From positions 1 to 64,000 of the forward strand of contig JASWJB010000212.1 in NCBI GenBank assembly GCA_032433595.1: DNA of 64,000 bases, written 5' to 3'. Origin of the DNA: Conoideocrella luteorostrata (taxonomy: Eukaryota; Ascomycota; Sordariomycetes; Hypocreales; Clavicipitaceae). Positions 48,898 through 60,368 of this stretch are shown here, one piece after another. Position 1 is the first letter of the stretch, and each line of letters starts with the position of its first letter. A model generated the notes under the pieces. The model saw nothing but the letters and a program-made list of their open reading frames with translations, ran no database searches and had not been told where the DNA came from. Position numbers and translations under genes: made by a program.

Positions 48898-50930
48898 TTA
48901 TGGCCACACAGGCATCGAAGGCTTTCCCCGATTTCTCGGCTTAACTTCCAGAGTTACTTCTTGGTAGCCTTTATTTACTAGCTTTAAGTAGACAATCATC
49001 ATGGTGTGGTAAGCCGCAAGACTGTGTAAAGCCTGTGAGTGTACCGCAAATTGGTAGCTTTCCCAGATTCTCCGCAATTCTTGAGTTGATTTGCTTCCAC
49101 GGCGCGTTCTTGAAAAGAAGGCTTTCCGGCTGTCGCTGATTGGGGGTTGCCACATCGAAGGTTGTTTCTATTGCTTGATGGTCTGATCCATGATCTGTTG
49201 TAAGGTTGCACATTTGATCGTACTTGCCGCTAGTTCTTTCGATGCCGGACTAAGTCAATAGTCGACTCAAATTCTTGTCCTTGCCAGGTATTCGTATCCC
49301 TTGGTAGAAGACTGCTAAGGGCCAGTTCGTTCATAAGATCGACAATATCGTCGCCCTCCCCTTGTCTCGTCCAACCCACGTTGTCTCCACCCCATAGTTA
49401 GTTGTGACGGTTAAAGTCTCTAACTATTACCACATCCACCACTTGTCTAGCGCCTCGCCTAACCTCTGTAATTACTCTCTGCAACAGATCGCACGTTTCC
49501 GTTAGTATTAATGGATCTCCCCCTTCCACGTATAACGACATAACTAGTACTTATTGCCCCGGAAGTTATACCACAGCTGAAGTTAAGTCCAAGGATTCTA
49601 CTAGTAACTATTCTACTTCTAGTTCTTTCCTTATCTAAAGCATGCTTTAGATAGCCTATTTTCCCTCTATAGCATAGTAAGAGAGTAAGAGAGTACTAAC
49701 TTTATTTATTTATAGTGTAATATAGGGGTTATTAGTAGATATCCCTTGATCTCCCTTGCGTGGGGTTCCTGGATAGTTATAACTATTATGTTTTAGGTCT
49801 CTTTACTATTTATTAAGCTATTATATATCTGTCCTCTTTTTTGTAAGTTTAGTTAAATAATATAGTGTGGTTTATTTGTTACAGGTTAGATAGATCCTCC
49901 TGTAGGTCTTGCTAAATAATTCGTGGGGTTCTCCGCAGGGAATATATTTTGCAACAGCCTTAGTGCACATGCTATAATAGTGGCCTTCACTAGCACACTT
50001 ACCACAGCTCTAGGGCTTATTGCACTAGTAGGCTTTATGCTTAGTGGCCTCTTAATAATTATAGCATTAGTTAGGTTTCTGTTTGCGTTTAAACGTCCGC
50101 ACTTGGCCCAAGAGCCCTCCCACGTAGAAGTATTCGCGCAGAAACCCAGTAGTATTAGTTGCCTTCTTGAGATACTACTATTAATCTATAGTCTTTAAGG
50201 AGTCTATCACTAGGCTATCCTATTTTAACCACTTCTGCCTTATTTTCTTTACTAAGGGCATTATTCACTCCGGGTAGGGTATTGCCTATGCTATCCAGAA
50301 TTATAGCTTAACTCACGCCGTTAACTTTGATCTCGTAGTATTCATCGCGCAATATCCGTGCCCCTGGTGGCATGTTCGCTTTTAGCACTCTCTTTGTTAT
50401 CTTGTGCTTGTCTTCGTCTTAACATAAAACTTAGATATAGTGTGGTATTCTAGAATTTAATGTAACGGCGCAATATTGCCATGTCGGGGACTTGGATGTC
50501 TATGGCAATAGCTTTATGTGTCTAGATAGTGCTATTGTGTTCTATCTTTATGTCTCTAAGTTTTATACTGTATCTGCATATAACACCTAGGGGCTGCTGG
50601 GGAATAGTAATCCTCTCCTCTGGCCAGCGGTAACCTCGAGCTGCGCCCTTACCTGTTTTAGTTCATCCTTTGTGTCTACCAACTCATATTACAGGTCGCG
50701 AATTAATTCCTATAGCGGCTGCTCTCAATGAGTTTGCCCCTTCTGCCATTACTACATAGAATCTCGCTACTAGTTTAACGCGTCCTTTAACTCTAGTACT
50801 CCAAAGAGCATTAACTTGCCAATCTCACCACTGTTGCAGATCTTCTTCACCTCTTCTGGTTATTTCATAGTTATCTCGGTCAATGCGGCCCAAGCTCATC
50901 CTCTAGTTTGTTGTCTTGTCGTTACAGTCC
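48898..50930 (-). mobile_element. decayed Tad1-like non-LTR retrotransposon (LINE), ORF1 and endonuclease part only
   Basis: Read on the minus strand, pieces of both LINE proteins appear in order but in shifting frames and with many stops. ORF1 comes first (about 50900-49870), with a coiled-coil-like segment (LVDTKDELKQVRAQLE near 50670). A nucleic-acid-binding CCHC knuckle CGKCASEGHYYSMC (C-X2-C-X4-H-X4-C) lies near 50007-49966, followed by a PCGEPHELFS segment. The start of an apurinic-type endonuclease domain (ITIQEPHARE, near 49760) follows, then NELALSSLLPRDTNTWQG and FESTIDLV (about 49340-49255) and SDHQAIETTFDVATP (about 49190-49140). Homology fades at about 48898, before any reverse transcriptase. 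The 49600-50900 part is strikingly TA-rich, as expected after repeat-induced C-to-T mutation. It is not functional. Confidence 0.82.
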
Positions 50931-51731
50931 CCCCTTTTTTTTTTAAAAAAATATGTCTCTAAGACCTTTAAGCTTGGGTTCACCACGCGACTTAACACTC
51001 GTCGCGATGGCGTCGACGGGGGCGGATACCCCCGCGCCACGATCGCATTCTCCACACTTCGCCTGCATAATGGTGGGCGCGATGACCACTGGAACCACCA
51101 ACTCACCGTTTTCGATCAATATCCACCAAAGTCGTTTTCCGCTCTTTCAATTTTCGGTCTCTTCGCAATAATATTGTGTTGTACACCTTAGATAACTATT
51201 GTCTCAAATGCGTATTCTTCTGCGCAGATGTTGCTTCCTGTGGTACACTCTCCTAGTAGGTCTATTCGGAGGAACCCACAGTCACCAAGATAAGAGCGTA
51301 CAGCACTAAAAGTATAGAAGTGGCCAGTCAAATGCAGTGTGAGTACTGCGCGTCAAGGACGTGTGCATTCCTAGATCTATTTGTCATAGTAACCTACAGG
51401 CTCCCGAATGATCTGGCGCGATTAGCGCAGCTGATAGATATTCCTACTGACTCGAACCCGCCTTCGCTGTGAATCGGTAGGTCCGCGCGCCTGCCCTACT
51501 CTTGCAACGGAGGGTACATCCCATCATTGTCCGCGCAACCATGCGCCGACATCTTGCCCAGTCGCGCCAGGAATGCGTCGTCACAGCACAGTCTTCAATC
51601 TCAGCTTGAATCTGACCAAAGAAATCTATGACTGTAAAGCCCAGGAACTATGCCCGCTTCATGACAACCTGAATTGCACCTATCATTGTCGGGCGCTAGT
51701 TAAGGTTTCGAACGGCCGGTTCAGGCTACCG
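50931..51731. other. intergenic region next to the LINE relic
   Basis: It begins with a T9/A7 run (about 50936-50951) and a short GC-rich segment (about 50980-51100) whose composition contrasts sharply with the AT-rich relic. A minus-strand peptide in it (MQAKCGECDRGAG-like) could be more of the same element. The rest, to 51731, is the 3' side of the RBR ligase gene. No gene is seen. Confidence 0.45.
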
Positions 51732-54414
51732 TCAATCAGTCAACTCCGGGAAGTACTCAATTCCAATTCCACCGTGTTTGCGTCGCATATGATCATAGAC
51801 AACCTCTGATTCCGGGAAAGTTCGCAGACAAACCCAACAAATATGCGCTCTACAAGCTGAACAGGTCATATGGTTGCAGCCGGACGCCTTTTGAATCATG
51901 ACGTTGCAACTAGGGCAGTTCTTAATTCCCAACTCCTCCTTAGCTGCCTGCAGTGCTTTGTAACCGCCAGACTGGTGGTCATGGTACTCGGCACAAGTTA
52001 GACCGTCATGGGAAGCGTTACAGGCCGTGCATATAGCAGTAAGGCATACAGGACATTTGAAGACGATGCTTTCGCTTGAGCTAGTCGCACCGGCGCCGGT
52101 CCCTGCTGGACCCATTGCACGATATATCTGGCCACAATCTGGCGTGGGACAGTGTCGCAATTCGTTGGCATGGCGTGCCACGTAGGTCTTAAATGCAAGT
52201 TCAAGAATGTCCTCCAAGACTGCTGATGAAAGGTGTGCTTGAAGCTCGGCTAGAAGAAAAATTTCGCTGCAGTTACCAGCGTCTCCTTGGCAATGAATAC
52301 ATGGTTCGGATTTGACGCCAGCAAAGCACAAATCCTCGAAGCAGTCTGCGCAGTAGATGTGATTGCAAGGCGTACGAATCGGGTTCTCTGCTTCCGTCCA
52401 ACAAATGGCACAGTCGTTAATCGAGCCAAGGTCTGGCCGTTTTCTCGACGCCCCTTCTCTTCCGCTGAGGATCTCTTGCGCAATCTTGAAATCTGCTTCG
52501 GATCCTGCCACAACAATGCGCCGGGGGGTAGAGAGTATGTCCAAGACGACCTTATCTTCCCCGATGGCAGTCGCGATGGCACGATAACCACCCTTGAAAG
52601 CACTAGAAAATTGCTGCGTATCAAGCTCAATGACATAAGTAGAGGTCGAGTGGGCGTTGGCAAGCTTCATGATAGCCAGCCGAACCTCTTCATGACGTGC
52701 CTGAGGCCCAATGAGCCGAAGACGCTCCCTACGCTTGTCACGAAATATTATAACGCTGAATTCGCGTTCCAGCTGCTTCATCTGCTGATATGTATGACCG
52801 TTGGCGGCAAAGGACGAAGCCCAGATAGCTTTCCCGTTATTCCTCATCAACTCTCCGCTGATAATATTTTCCAATGTAGCTTTTGCACCAGCGACATCTC
52901 CGCTATCTGTTCCCTCTATTTTCAGGACCCGGAGATGTCGGACAGACGGGTATGCCGTGAAAAGTAAATGTTGTGATGCCCATATTTTGTTGCGATCTGC
53001 TAGCTCTTGTTCAACTACATCATAGACGCGGGCTAAAACCTTGAGCCTCGCTGAGTGCACGAGTTGTACAGTTAATTTGCCATTTTTGTAGAACGGCAAG
53101 GGCTTATTATGGAGTAATTTGACAGCCTGCATTGCACCTGAGTCACTCATGAACCAAGCCTTCGCCTTGAAGCGCTTCCCAGGTGCATCGAGACTCCCAA
53201 CAAAACGCTCTAATGGCCCAGCTTTGAGCAATAATGACTCGATCAACGTGTTTGCAGAGGGTAGATGCATCTCATAAGTTGTTTTGCTTAGCTCCACGTG
53301 ACGCGGACCCATTGCGGCAGGAATAGCTTCTGTAACATCCCATTTCTCGGCGTGCATCGGAACCTCTGAAAGTCTAATGGTCCATGCTAGCGGATTCTTG
53401 TTGCCTGCGCCACGTGTCGGTCCTTCGCACTGAATGATTTGATTGAGAACCTTATATGTACCATCCGAGAAACGCGAGCCGACTTTTGCCGCGATGCTTC
53501 CGTTGCCAAAGTTCAACCAAGCAGTTTTGGTTGGCTTGTGCCATGAGCAATTTACTTTCTTCGAATCGACCCGGCGATAATCAGACGTTTGGGGTAAGCG
53601 AATATTGATCGGAGTAGCAGTAGGGGAACCATGTCCCTGCATAGCTAGCAGCTGACAAAGACGCTTAGAGAACCGTGGATCCTCGACTCTCACATCGGCA
53701 TGGTACTGCGTGCTGTCTGCTTGTATGGATAAGCGAATGCAGTCTTTTGAGGCGGTGAACCCATAGGAGGCGAGAAAAGTAACAACCGAATCCGCGGTTG
53801 TACCTTCAGGTAGGTTACTGATGCGAACTGCTGAAAAGTCGGAGGGAAAGTTCACTTTCATTACGACAGCTCCGTCTCCGAAGTGGACCATGGCGCCTTG
53901 GAGATCCCGGCACCAGTCTTCAGGCACTGAGCCTTCCTAGTCACTATTTAGCACTTATATTCACGACGCCTCTGTCAACTTATCTACATACCTCTGCTTC
54001 CAATGTGGTATCGGCTATATTTCGTGAAGTATCATGCGCAAAAGGACACTTCTCATTCTTCAAACAAGATCCTTTTATGAAGAATCGACAAGCGATATGT
54101 GAGCGTGAGTCGCTTGGTAGCGTCATATCGCTGATCCGGCTCGGGCCGCCCATGTTTTCATCGATACCCGCCGTTCCTTGGTTTGCCGCATGAGAGAAGG
54201 TGCAGCTGCTGCCATTACGACAGCGGCTTTGGGCGAAAAATTGGCAGGGAATGCTGGACCGCCGGTCCGCTTGTGGCGGGAATACATTCGAAAGGCGGTT
54301 TCTGACGTCCATTTGGGCCGTTGTTGGCAGGTTCTCAGAACGCGGTGACCGGGCTGCAGTGACACGAAGTTTGGCCACCAGACGTGATACACGTGATGTG
54401 GGATTGATAGCCAT
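51732..54414 (-). CDS. RBR (RING-IBR-RING) E3 ubiquitin ligase with two CCCH fingers
   Basis: Predicted to pass ubiquitin from an E2 to substrates through a RING2 cysteine thioester. Two exons on the minus strand (54414-53992 and 53936-51732) give 875 residues. Two CCCH fingers, each C-X7-C-X5-C-X3-H, lie at about residues 57-75 and 109-127 and suggest RNA binding. A long middle region (about 145-640) follows, including an RRM-like SAVRISNLPEGTTADSVVTFLASYGF segment. RING1 starts at DCAICW (about 650), IBR covers about 737-789 (HCPTPDCGQIY … CPVCLTAICTACNASHDGLTC), and RING2 covers about 815-844 with KASGCNHMTC, whose first Cys (about 828) is the catalytic one. The open frame extends upstream to a GTG at 54453; the first ATG is 54414, in good context (GCC before ATG, G after). 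CCCH plus RBR is a known arrangement in ascomycetes; the target is unknown. Confidence 0.9.
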
Positions 54415-56963
54415 GGCGCCGAGTTCCGCATCGGAAAAAATGGACAAATTCACTATTTAACCCCTAAAGAGGTAGTCAATCACCCGAGGAGGCGGAGCAC
54501 TATGTACACTCGTTGCTGTCTTACAGCTCTATTCTGTGTACTCCGTACATACAGTGGATGGCGTACGTTAAGTTGTACCCCGACATACCCTTCAGCGTCA
54601 GTCGCCACTGCGCAAGGTTTTGGTTTACGGCGAAATTAGGAAGTAGGGTCTTGTTGGGTCTTATTCTTTCCTGCTTCTGCTTCTGCTTCTGGATTTCTTT
54701 TTCGAAGCTCTTGCACACCGTGAGACAACCTCTCCGCGCCTGCGTTCCGATCATACATCTGGCCGTCAATGGAATCTGCCGTGAGGACGTGTACTGATTT
54801 CCGAAATACGCCGTGTGGCTTCATGTGTACATTGTCTGAATATGAGGTAGGGAAGCCAATAACACCTGCGTATGTCGCAGAGGATGTCTTGTGCAGGATC
54901 TCGAACCGAGCTGCCGGAATTCATAATAGGCAAATTATTTGTAGCTTTGAGACGGAGTGTAATGATGCGCGCTATGCAAAGGTATGGCACGGGTAGCACG
55001 TTATGTCTCACCTCACGCTGCATGTATGCCAGTGACACAACTTGTCCATGTCCATGGGTGAGACCTTTACAACCTACTTGTTAGAAGGGCTGGTGGTGTT
55101 GGAAAAAATGACAAGACGTCGTAATTATTTGAACTATGGCCCCCCGTGTCCTGCGATAAGAAAAACTGTCGAAGGTCATCGTGTGAATCAATCACGGCCA
55201 AAAAGCCGTGGCCATGCGAATGAGATAGGTGAACCATGGTAGCACAAACTTCGGCGCGCATCGACATCGGGACAGTCGAGAACATGTTGCTGCTGGGGGT
55301 GAGATGAGATTGTCGATTAAAATGTTCTTGCGAAGGTCTCGAATGCCAAGTGATATTAAACTCTGGCTAAAGACCGGTGTAGTCCTCGGCAAACCCTTGC
55401 GCCTTGAAGACAAGATTATCATATGAGCCGTTGTGACGGCCATGGATGAGTGACGACGGCTGGGATTCAGAAACCCGGCAATTATCTCGCAGACACCTTA
55501 TGATCTAATTGGGACGATTTGCCTGTCGGCGGCGGGCATATAAATGCAACTCATGAGTAGTCGACAACATGGAATAATTCGTAGTCTTCCATCCACAAGC
55601 TGATGGATGTAGTGCTGATCCGTGGACGCGAGTGGTGCAGCGTGAACGATTCATCAACCCTCTGTGGCTCTGACTGGGACAATCGCTGTCAACTTCCTCT
55701 CTCCTCCGGACCTCTTTTCCCTGAAACCCTTCGCCGTTCGATTGTTATTTCACCGCTGCTCTCACAGCAGGACGATTCCTTCAGCTCGGTTTCTGCGGCG
55801 CTCGGTGTGTGGCCTTCCCTGGAGTCACCCAGGCCAGCGGTCCTTGACTGCTAGATCCAGGGCCTACGATGCCAGCCTTCTGGCATCGCCTGCCGACATG
55901 TTTGCCTCCATCGCAGAACATTTCACGTTGGAGGCATTGCCAGCACGACGTCGCTGAAGCGTGCGAGGGTGAGGATGAAGACGACCGCTGCTTCTGCTTC
56001 GTACCCTTGGGAAGTAATGCCTCCTGCAGTGACCAGTATCGAGTGCGCAACAACATGCATCAGTGTGGCACCGTCACCATTCAGGCACACATACCTGAAT
56101 TGCCTCTTAAAGCCTCCTCTAGGCCACAATGCCTCTCCCTCGGTTAGAGAATATCATCCCTTTCCCCTTTCAACGCCCAGCCTGTGCTGGCTCGACTTTG
56201 TTCGCTTGCTCCTTGATGTGGTAGCATTGAATGGCGTGACAGGTACTTGGCATTGGTGGAGGGAGCATAGCGCAGCCTCCTAAGTAGCTAGGTAGCTAGG
56301 TAGCCCGCAGCTGTAGTCCGTAGTTGGCGTGTTTCAAACGCGGGTGCAGGGCCGTTAAATGCGGACAACGGCAGTTGTTGGCGCAATCCACGCCCAAGTG
56401 CGTATGATCACTGCATAATTCATTCCACCGATGAAAATTTTCGCGAATAGCGGGCCGACAACCAAGAGGTCTCGCCAACGTCAACTTGGCCGTCTCTGCG
56501 TCGTTGCGCCTTGACTTCTTCCCGCAGCCCCTCCCGGCGGGTTCGCGCACGGCCATGCTGGAGGGTCCATCGCTTCGAGCATCCTCAGGTCATTTTGAAC
56601 AGGCAGGCTGGGGCAGAATCCATAAAAGCCAATCGCTTCTAAGCAGTGCCCGTGACGTGCAGATAGTGCCAAACCCTTGACGGGCGGCTGACGGGCGGCA
56701 GACGGGAAACGCTACTCACATAAAAAGGTCGAGCGCCTGGGTCTGGGTTGCAATCTTGATAACAGTCAAAGCGGTTCCCACCGACTGCTGGGAGGGTGCC
56801 ATGCTTGTTTATATGCGCACGGATGCGGGGGATACCGGCCAAGAACAATTTCCGCGCTCGAGGGAGTTCGTCTAGAATATAATGTCAAATTGCACGCGGT
56901 CCTGAAAATGAAACCCAGCCACGGGAACAGCATCATTCATTGCCTGCATTTTATGTGTTCACC
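54415..56963. other. intergenic region
   Basis: This is the promoter side of the RBR ligase and the promoter of the CFEM receptor. Open frames at 55603-55957 (+) and 56296-56556 (-) show no domain and no splicing support. A GTACTCCGTACAT motif lies near 54539. Confidence 0.55.
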
Positions 56964-58650
56964 ATGGTCGGAACCCCCGACGAGTTGATATCGTGGAATG
57001 CTGCGATTCTGCTCAAGATACCCGATTGCGCAGTAAGCTATATATCTCCTGCTGCAAGGACTTGATGTTGCAAAATGATCATCTCAAGGCCCTAACTTCA
57101 TTGTACGCACTTGCAGAAATCATGCCTCGCGGAACCGTCGACAGCAACGGTTGAATCTTCGTGTCGCACCGTGGCCAACAACGACAGCGTAATCAACTGT
57201 GTTTTGAACGCGTGTACTTTGTCCGAAGCTATTTGTATGTGCCATGAGAGAAAAGCACAAGGGCCGCAGATGTAAATTCGAATACCGAAAGAACTGACAT
57301 TCTCCATTACAGTCACAAGAAATGTTACAGCAATCGCATGCGCGGAACCGATCAAGGACAAATCACAAGAGCTTCTCGCCATCATTCTCTCGTTTGGTCT
57401 TGTTACATCTGTACTCACAACAATTCGACTTATTTATAAGTTGGTATACGGCCAAGAGCGCTGGCGCCTCGGTTGGGATGATTTGATGGTTGCGGCCGCA
57501 GCCCCAGTAGCCATCACAGGCATGGCATTAATCCTTCGGGGTCTGGGGAAAGTTGGCTTAGGCAAGAGTGTATGGGCCTTGCCAGCAGATGATATGTTGG
57601 CATACGGCATCGAGCTATACTTCACCGAAATTATGTATCTGTTGGCCCTGACTATGATAAAGTTGACACTCACAATTTTCTACATGTCTATCTTCCCCAG
57701 CAAAGCCACTAGCCGATTACTCTGGGGCACAGTCATCTTCCACGTTACGTTTGGTCTCGCGTTTATCATCAAAACGATATTTCAGTGCACGCCTATCAGT
57801 TATAGCTGGACCAGGTTCGATACCGCAAGGGCTGGGTTGGTCAATGGGCATTGCGTGCAAATAGGGGTGTCCGTCTGGGTTCACGCTGCGGTTAACGTGG
57901 CAGCCGACTTTTGGATGATTGGCATTCCGCTCTTTGAAATAAGAAAACTTCAGCTTCGCCGGATACAGAAGATTGAAGTATCTTTGATGTTCATGACTGG
58001 CTTTCTGTAAGTCCTGGCTCACGCACGCTCTCTCACCTCCCCACCCAGCATACCGATTGCAAACCCAAATTACTTTCAGAACTAGACGGCGCGATGCGCC
58101 GAGACGAAAGGCGGGGAGCACATCGCTGACGTGACAAAACAGGGTGACTGCGATTTCCATCCTTCGGCTCGGTTCACTCAAGACTTTCGCTAACACCTCC
58201 AATCCGACTTATGATCAATACGGGACTGTATTATGGTCTGGTGTTGAAATCAGCGTCGGGCTACTATGCGCCTGTCTACCCACCCTTCGGCTGTTGTTAT
58301 TACGCATGTTAAAACTATCCACTCGCAGCTCTGAAAACTCTGGGGATGTTTCATGGCGGAGATTTCCCACCACTAAGCCGCGAGCGAAATGGTCACGCGG
58401 CACCCATTTGAGTGACACCCTGTTTAGCGACACCGTCTTCAGTGGACAAGAGGAGGAGAACTTAGTGGGCCTATCACGGCCAACAATAATCAGTGAGGGT
58501 AGAGTGGAAGACTCTATAAACTTGGATGATCGTATAGAGACTCGGCCGACGTTGCTGCGTGCATGTCACATAGACCGGAGTCGGCCCCTTGTAGAGCATG
58601 AAGGCTCCGGAAAGGACGTACCATTGTCCAAGATATGCTCCGTTAGATAG
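56964..58650 (+). CDS. CFEM-domain PTH11-like seven-transmembrane receptor
   Basis: A plasma-membrane protein of the PTH11/rhodopsin-like fungal receptor family, linked in relatives to surface sensing and host contact. Four exons (56964-57032, 57117-57234, 57313-58006, 58143-58650) give 462 residues, all junctions in frame. The N-terminal CFEM-like module has cysteines at about 22, 26, 39, 51, 56 and 72, six of the usual eight. The seven-helix domain (about 88-315) includes the RLIYKLVYGQERWRLGWDD loop, the YFTEIMYLLALTMIKLTLTIFY helix and the CTPISYSWTRFD loop typical of the family. The C-terminal tail of about 130 residues is cytosolic, Ser/Thr/Arg-rich and likely regulatory. The first ATG leaves no clear signal peptide, so an upstream exon may be missing. 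It points away from the NLR relic. Confidence 0.88.
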
Positions 58651-58999
58651 ACTGTTGCAGCTACGTCTCAAGTTCATTTTACTATATTCACTTGTCACAA
58701 TGTGAGCAGCTGCGGAAGTGGATGTCCTGATATCATGGAATTGTCCTTGTATAATAACTATTTGATGAGGAATTAGACCTCTTCTTATAGATAATTTCTG
58801 GTTACTGCTTGAGGCATTTTTCAGGCCACGACATACGGTTCCTATAGGATCCTCCGTCGACCGGCGGGTTCTTCCCGACTTCACTACTTTGGCACCTTAA
58901 ATCCCTATAGCCATGACTCGCTCCGACTGGCCGATCGTCAAAACTTTCCTTACTGGCACTCCGCGAAAGATGGGTGGCGGCTGGGTTAGATTCTTAGAG
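58651..58999. other. intergenic region between the receptor and the NLR relic
   Basis: This is the 3' side of the receptor gene, converging on the minus-strand NACHT relic. A minus-strand frame (58474-58884) overlaps the receptor's last exon and shows no domain. Confidence 0.5.
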
Positions 59000-60368
59000 C
59001 TATCAGCTGTTGACGGCATACGCGGAGTTTTTGCCACTGGATTTCAAAACCTCTTTGAGGTGCTCTAATGTGGGCAGGTTCTTAAGAAAATTCACATGCA
59101 GCTGTGCAAGAAGGAACCTAAGATGAAAACTTTAATAAATACGAATGTATACATTCGTCCACGGAGCAGAGTTCATATATCCTAACAACAGCTTCTACTA
59201 TGTTCGTTCTGATTGCGTCTAGGACCTGGGGTGCAGTGGGAATCCGTGATCGCAGAAGCTGGGAAATACGTGCGTTGCTATAACGTAGGATATCATCATC
59301 TTAACCTCGGATCTTTCTAATTATACATTGCTAAAATGTGAGGCGATTTTCAAAACAAGTCCTGATGTTGTGCATATACTACCTTCTGCTCGCTCTTGAA
59401 GACTAAATACTGCGGGTAGTAACATGTTGCATCTTTCGTTTGAATCACAGTACTCTGCCAAGGCATCCGTGGTAATAAATGATTTAGAGTATAACTGAGC
59501 AGTAGAATTAATGCCTTTTAAATACCATCCAAGGAAGCACGAGTTCCTTTGATACAGTGGTAACTGTAAAGAGATTTAATACCTGGAGGTGTGAAAGCTT
59601 GGTTCCTAACCAACTGTTTTAATAAATTTAAAAAGCGCATCTTTGGATTTTTTGTCATGCTGCTGTTAGAAGCTGCGATAATGTTACGAGATGCCAGTAG
59701 CTGGGTTATTTTGGAACTTCGTCCAGAGATAGTCGATGACAATAGATACTATCATCGTCTTACCTGATCCTGGAATGCCTAGACAGAACAAAGTCTGTTG
59801 AATTTGGTTGGCACACTGCCGGAATTCTGCCGAATCAACGAACCAGTTTTTATGACAATCATCAACAGGTACGAAACACCTTCTTCGACGGCTGTGTTCT
59901 TTCAGGATTACTATTTGCCCAAAGATATTTTGTAGACCCTAAGCACACACCCAAAACACTCGAGTGCTGGTGTCTGGCACAACCAGCAACGGAGCTTTAA
60001 TTCTGTAATAGGTTCTGCTGGAGGCCTGGATCAATTCGTAGAAACCTTGCATAGAATAATATCAAATGGCTCCATCACCAAACTAAAGGTTATCGGGCAA
60101 CTGCAAACTTCAACGAAGCGACTAAATCATAATAGGCACTAGAGCAGAGCTCCTATCAAGGAACAACTCCTGTATCAAGGCTGAACTTGTTAATCTACCT
60201 CAACATACAGGCTAGAACCCTTCTTATATTTAATTTACTTGACTTGACTAAATTGGTTAAACTCAAATCTTACGCGAGAATAGTCCCTTTAGAGAAGAGG
60301 CTCTTTCGACCCCCACAATATAAATAGATCGTCTTGGACTAACCACACAGAATCCCGCTGATCTTCTT
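59000..60368 (-). pseudogene. NACHT-domain relic of a fungal NLR (STAND) gene
   Basis: Directly 3' of the PNP ORF on the same strand, the expected next domain of a PNP-NACHT protein is recognisable but broken by many stops and frame changes. In order on the minus strand: an FVDSAEFRQCANQIQQTLF-like lead, the Walker A motif GIPGSGKT (about 59757-59780), SIVIDYLWTKFQNNPATG, LLKQLVRNQAF then KGTRASLDGI (about 59620-59518), FITTDALAE (Walker B region, about 59480), FSLQERAEGSICTTSGLV, DAIRTNIVEAV, and FLLAQLHVNFLKNLPTLEHLK (about 59110-59050). These match the core of fungal NACHT-ankyrin proteins. No ankyrin repeats are seen beyond 59000. The first approximately 460 bp (59905-60368) are the linker, which also has a diverged copy at 63180-63585. 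Confidence 0.8.
59940..60335. repeat. NLR-linker repeat, copy A
   Basis: Diverged direct repeat of 63180-63585. Shared blocks include GCACACCCAAAAC, GCACAACCAGCAACG, AATTCGTAG, ATCAAATGG, AAATTGGT and a CCACACAATAT-like end, in the same order and spacing. It coincides with the linker between the PNP and NACHT parts. Confidence 0.75.

Noticed and set aside
49923..50198. 91-codon plus-strand frame rich in hydrophobic residues, looking like a small membrane protein
   Set aside because: It is exactly antisense to the CCHC-knuckle part of the LINE ORF1, which explains the sequence better.
51411..51500. A tRNA-like GCGATTAGCGCAG stretch
   Set aside because: There is no matching B-box, acceptor pairing or anticodon loop that I could fold by eye.
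52287..52967. 226-codon plus-strand frame
   Set aside because: Antisense to the RING region of the RBR ligase, with no domain of its own.
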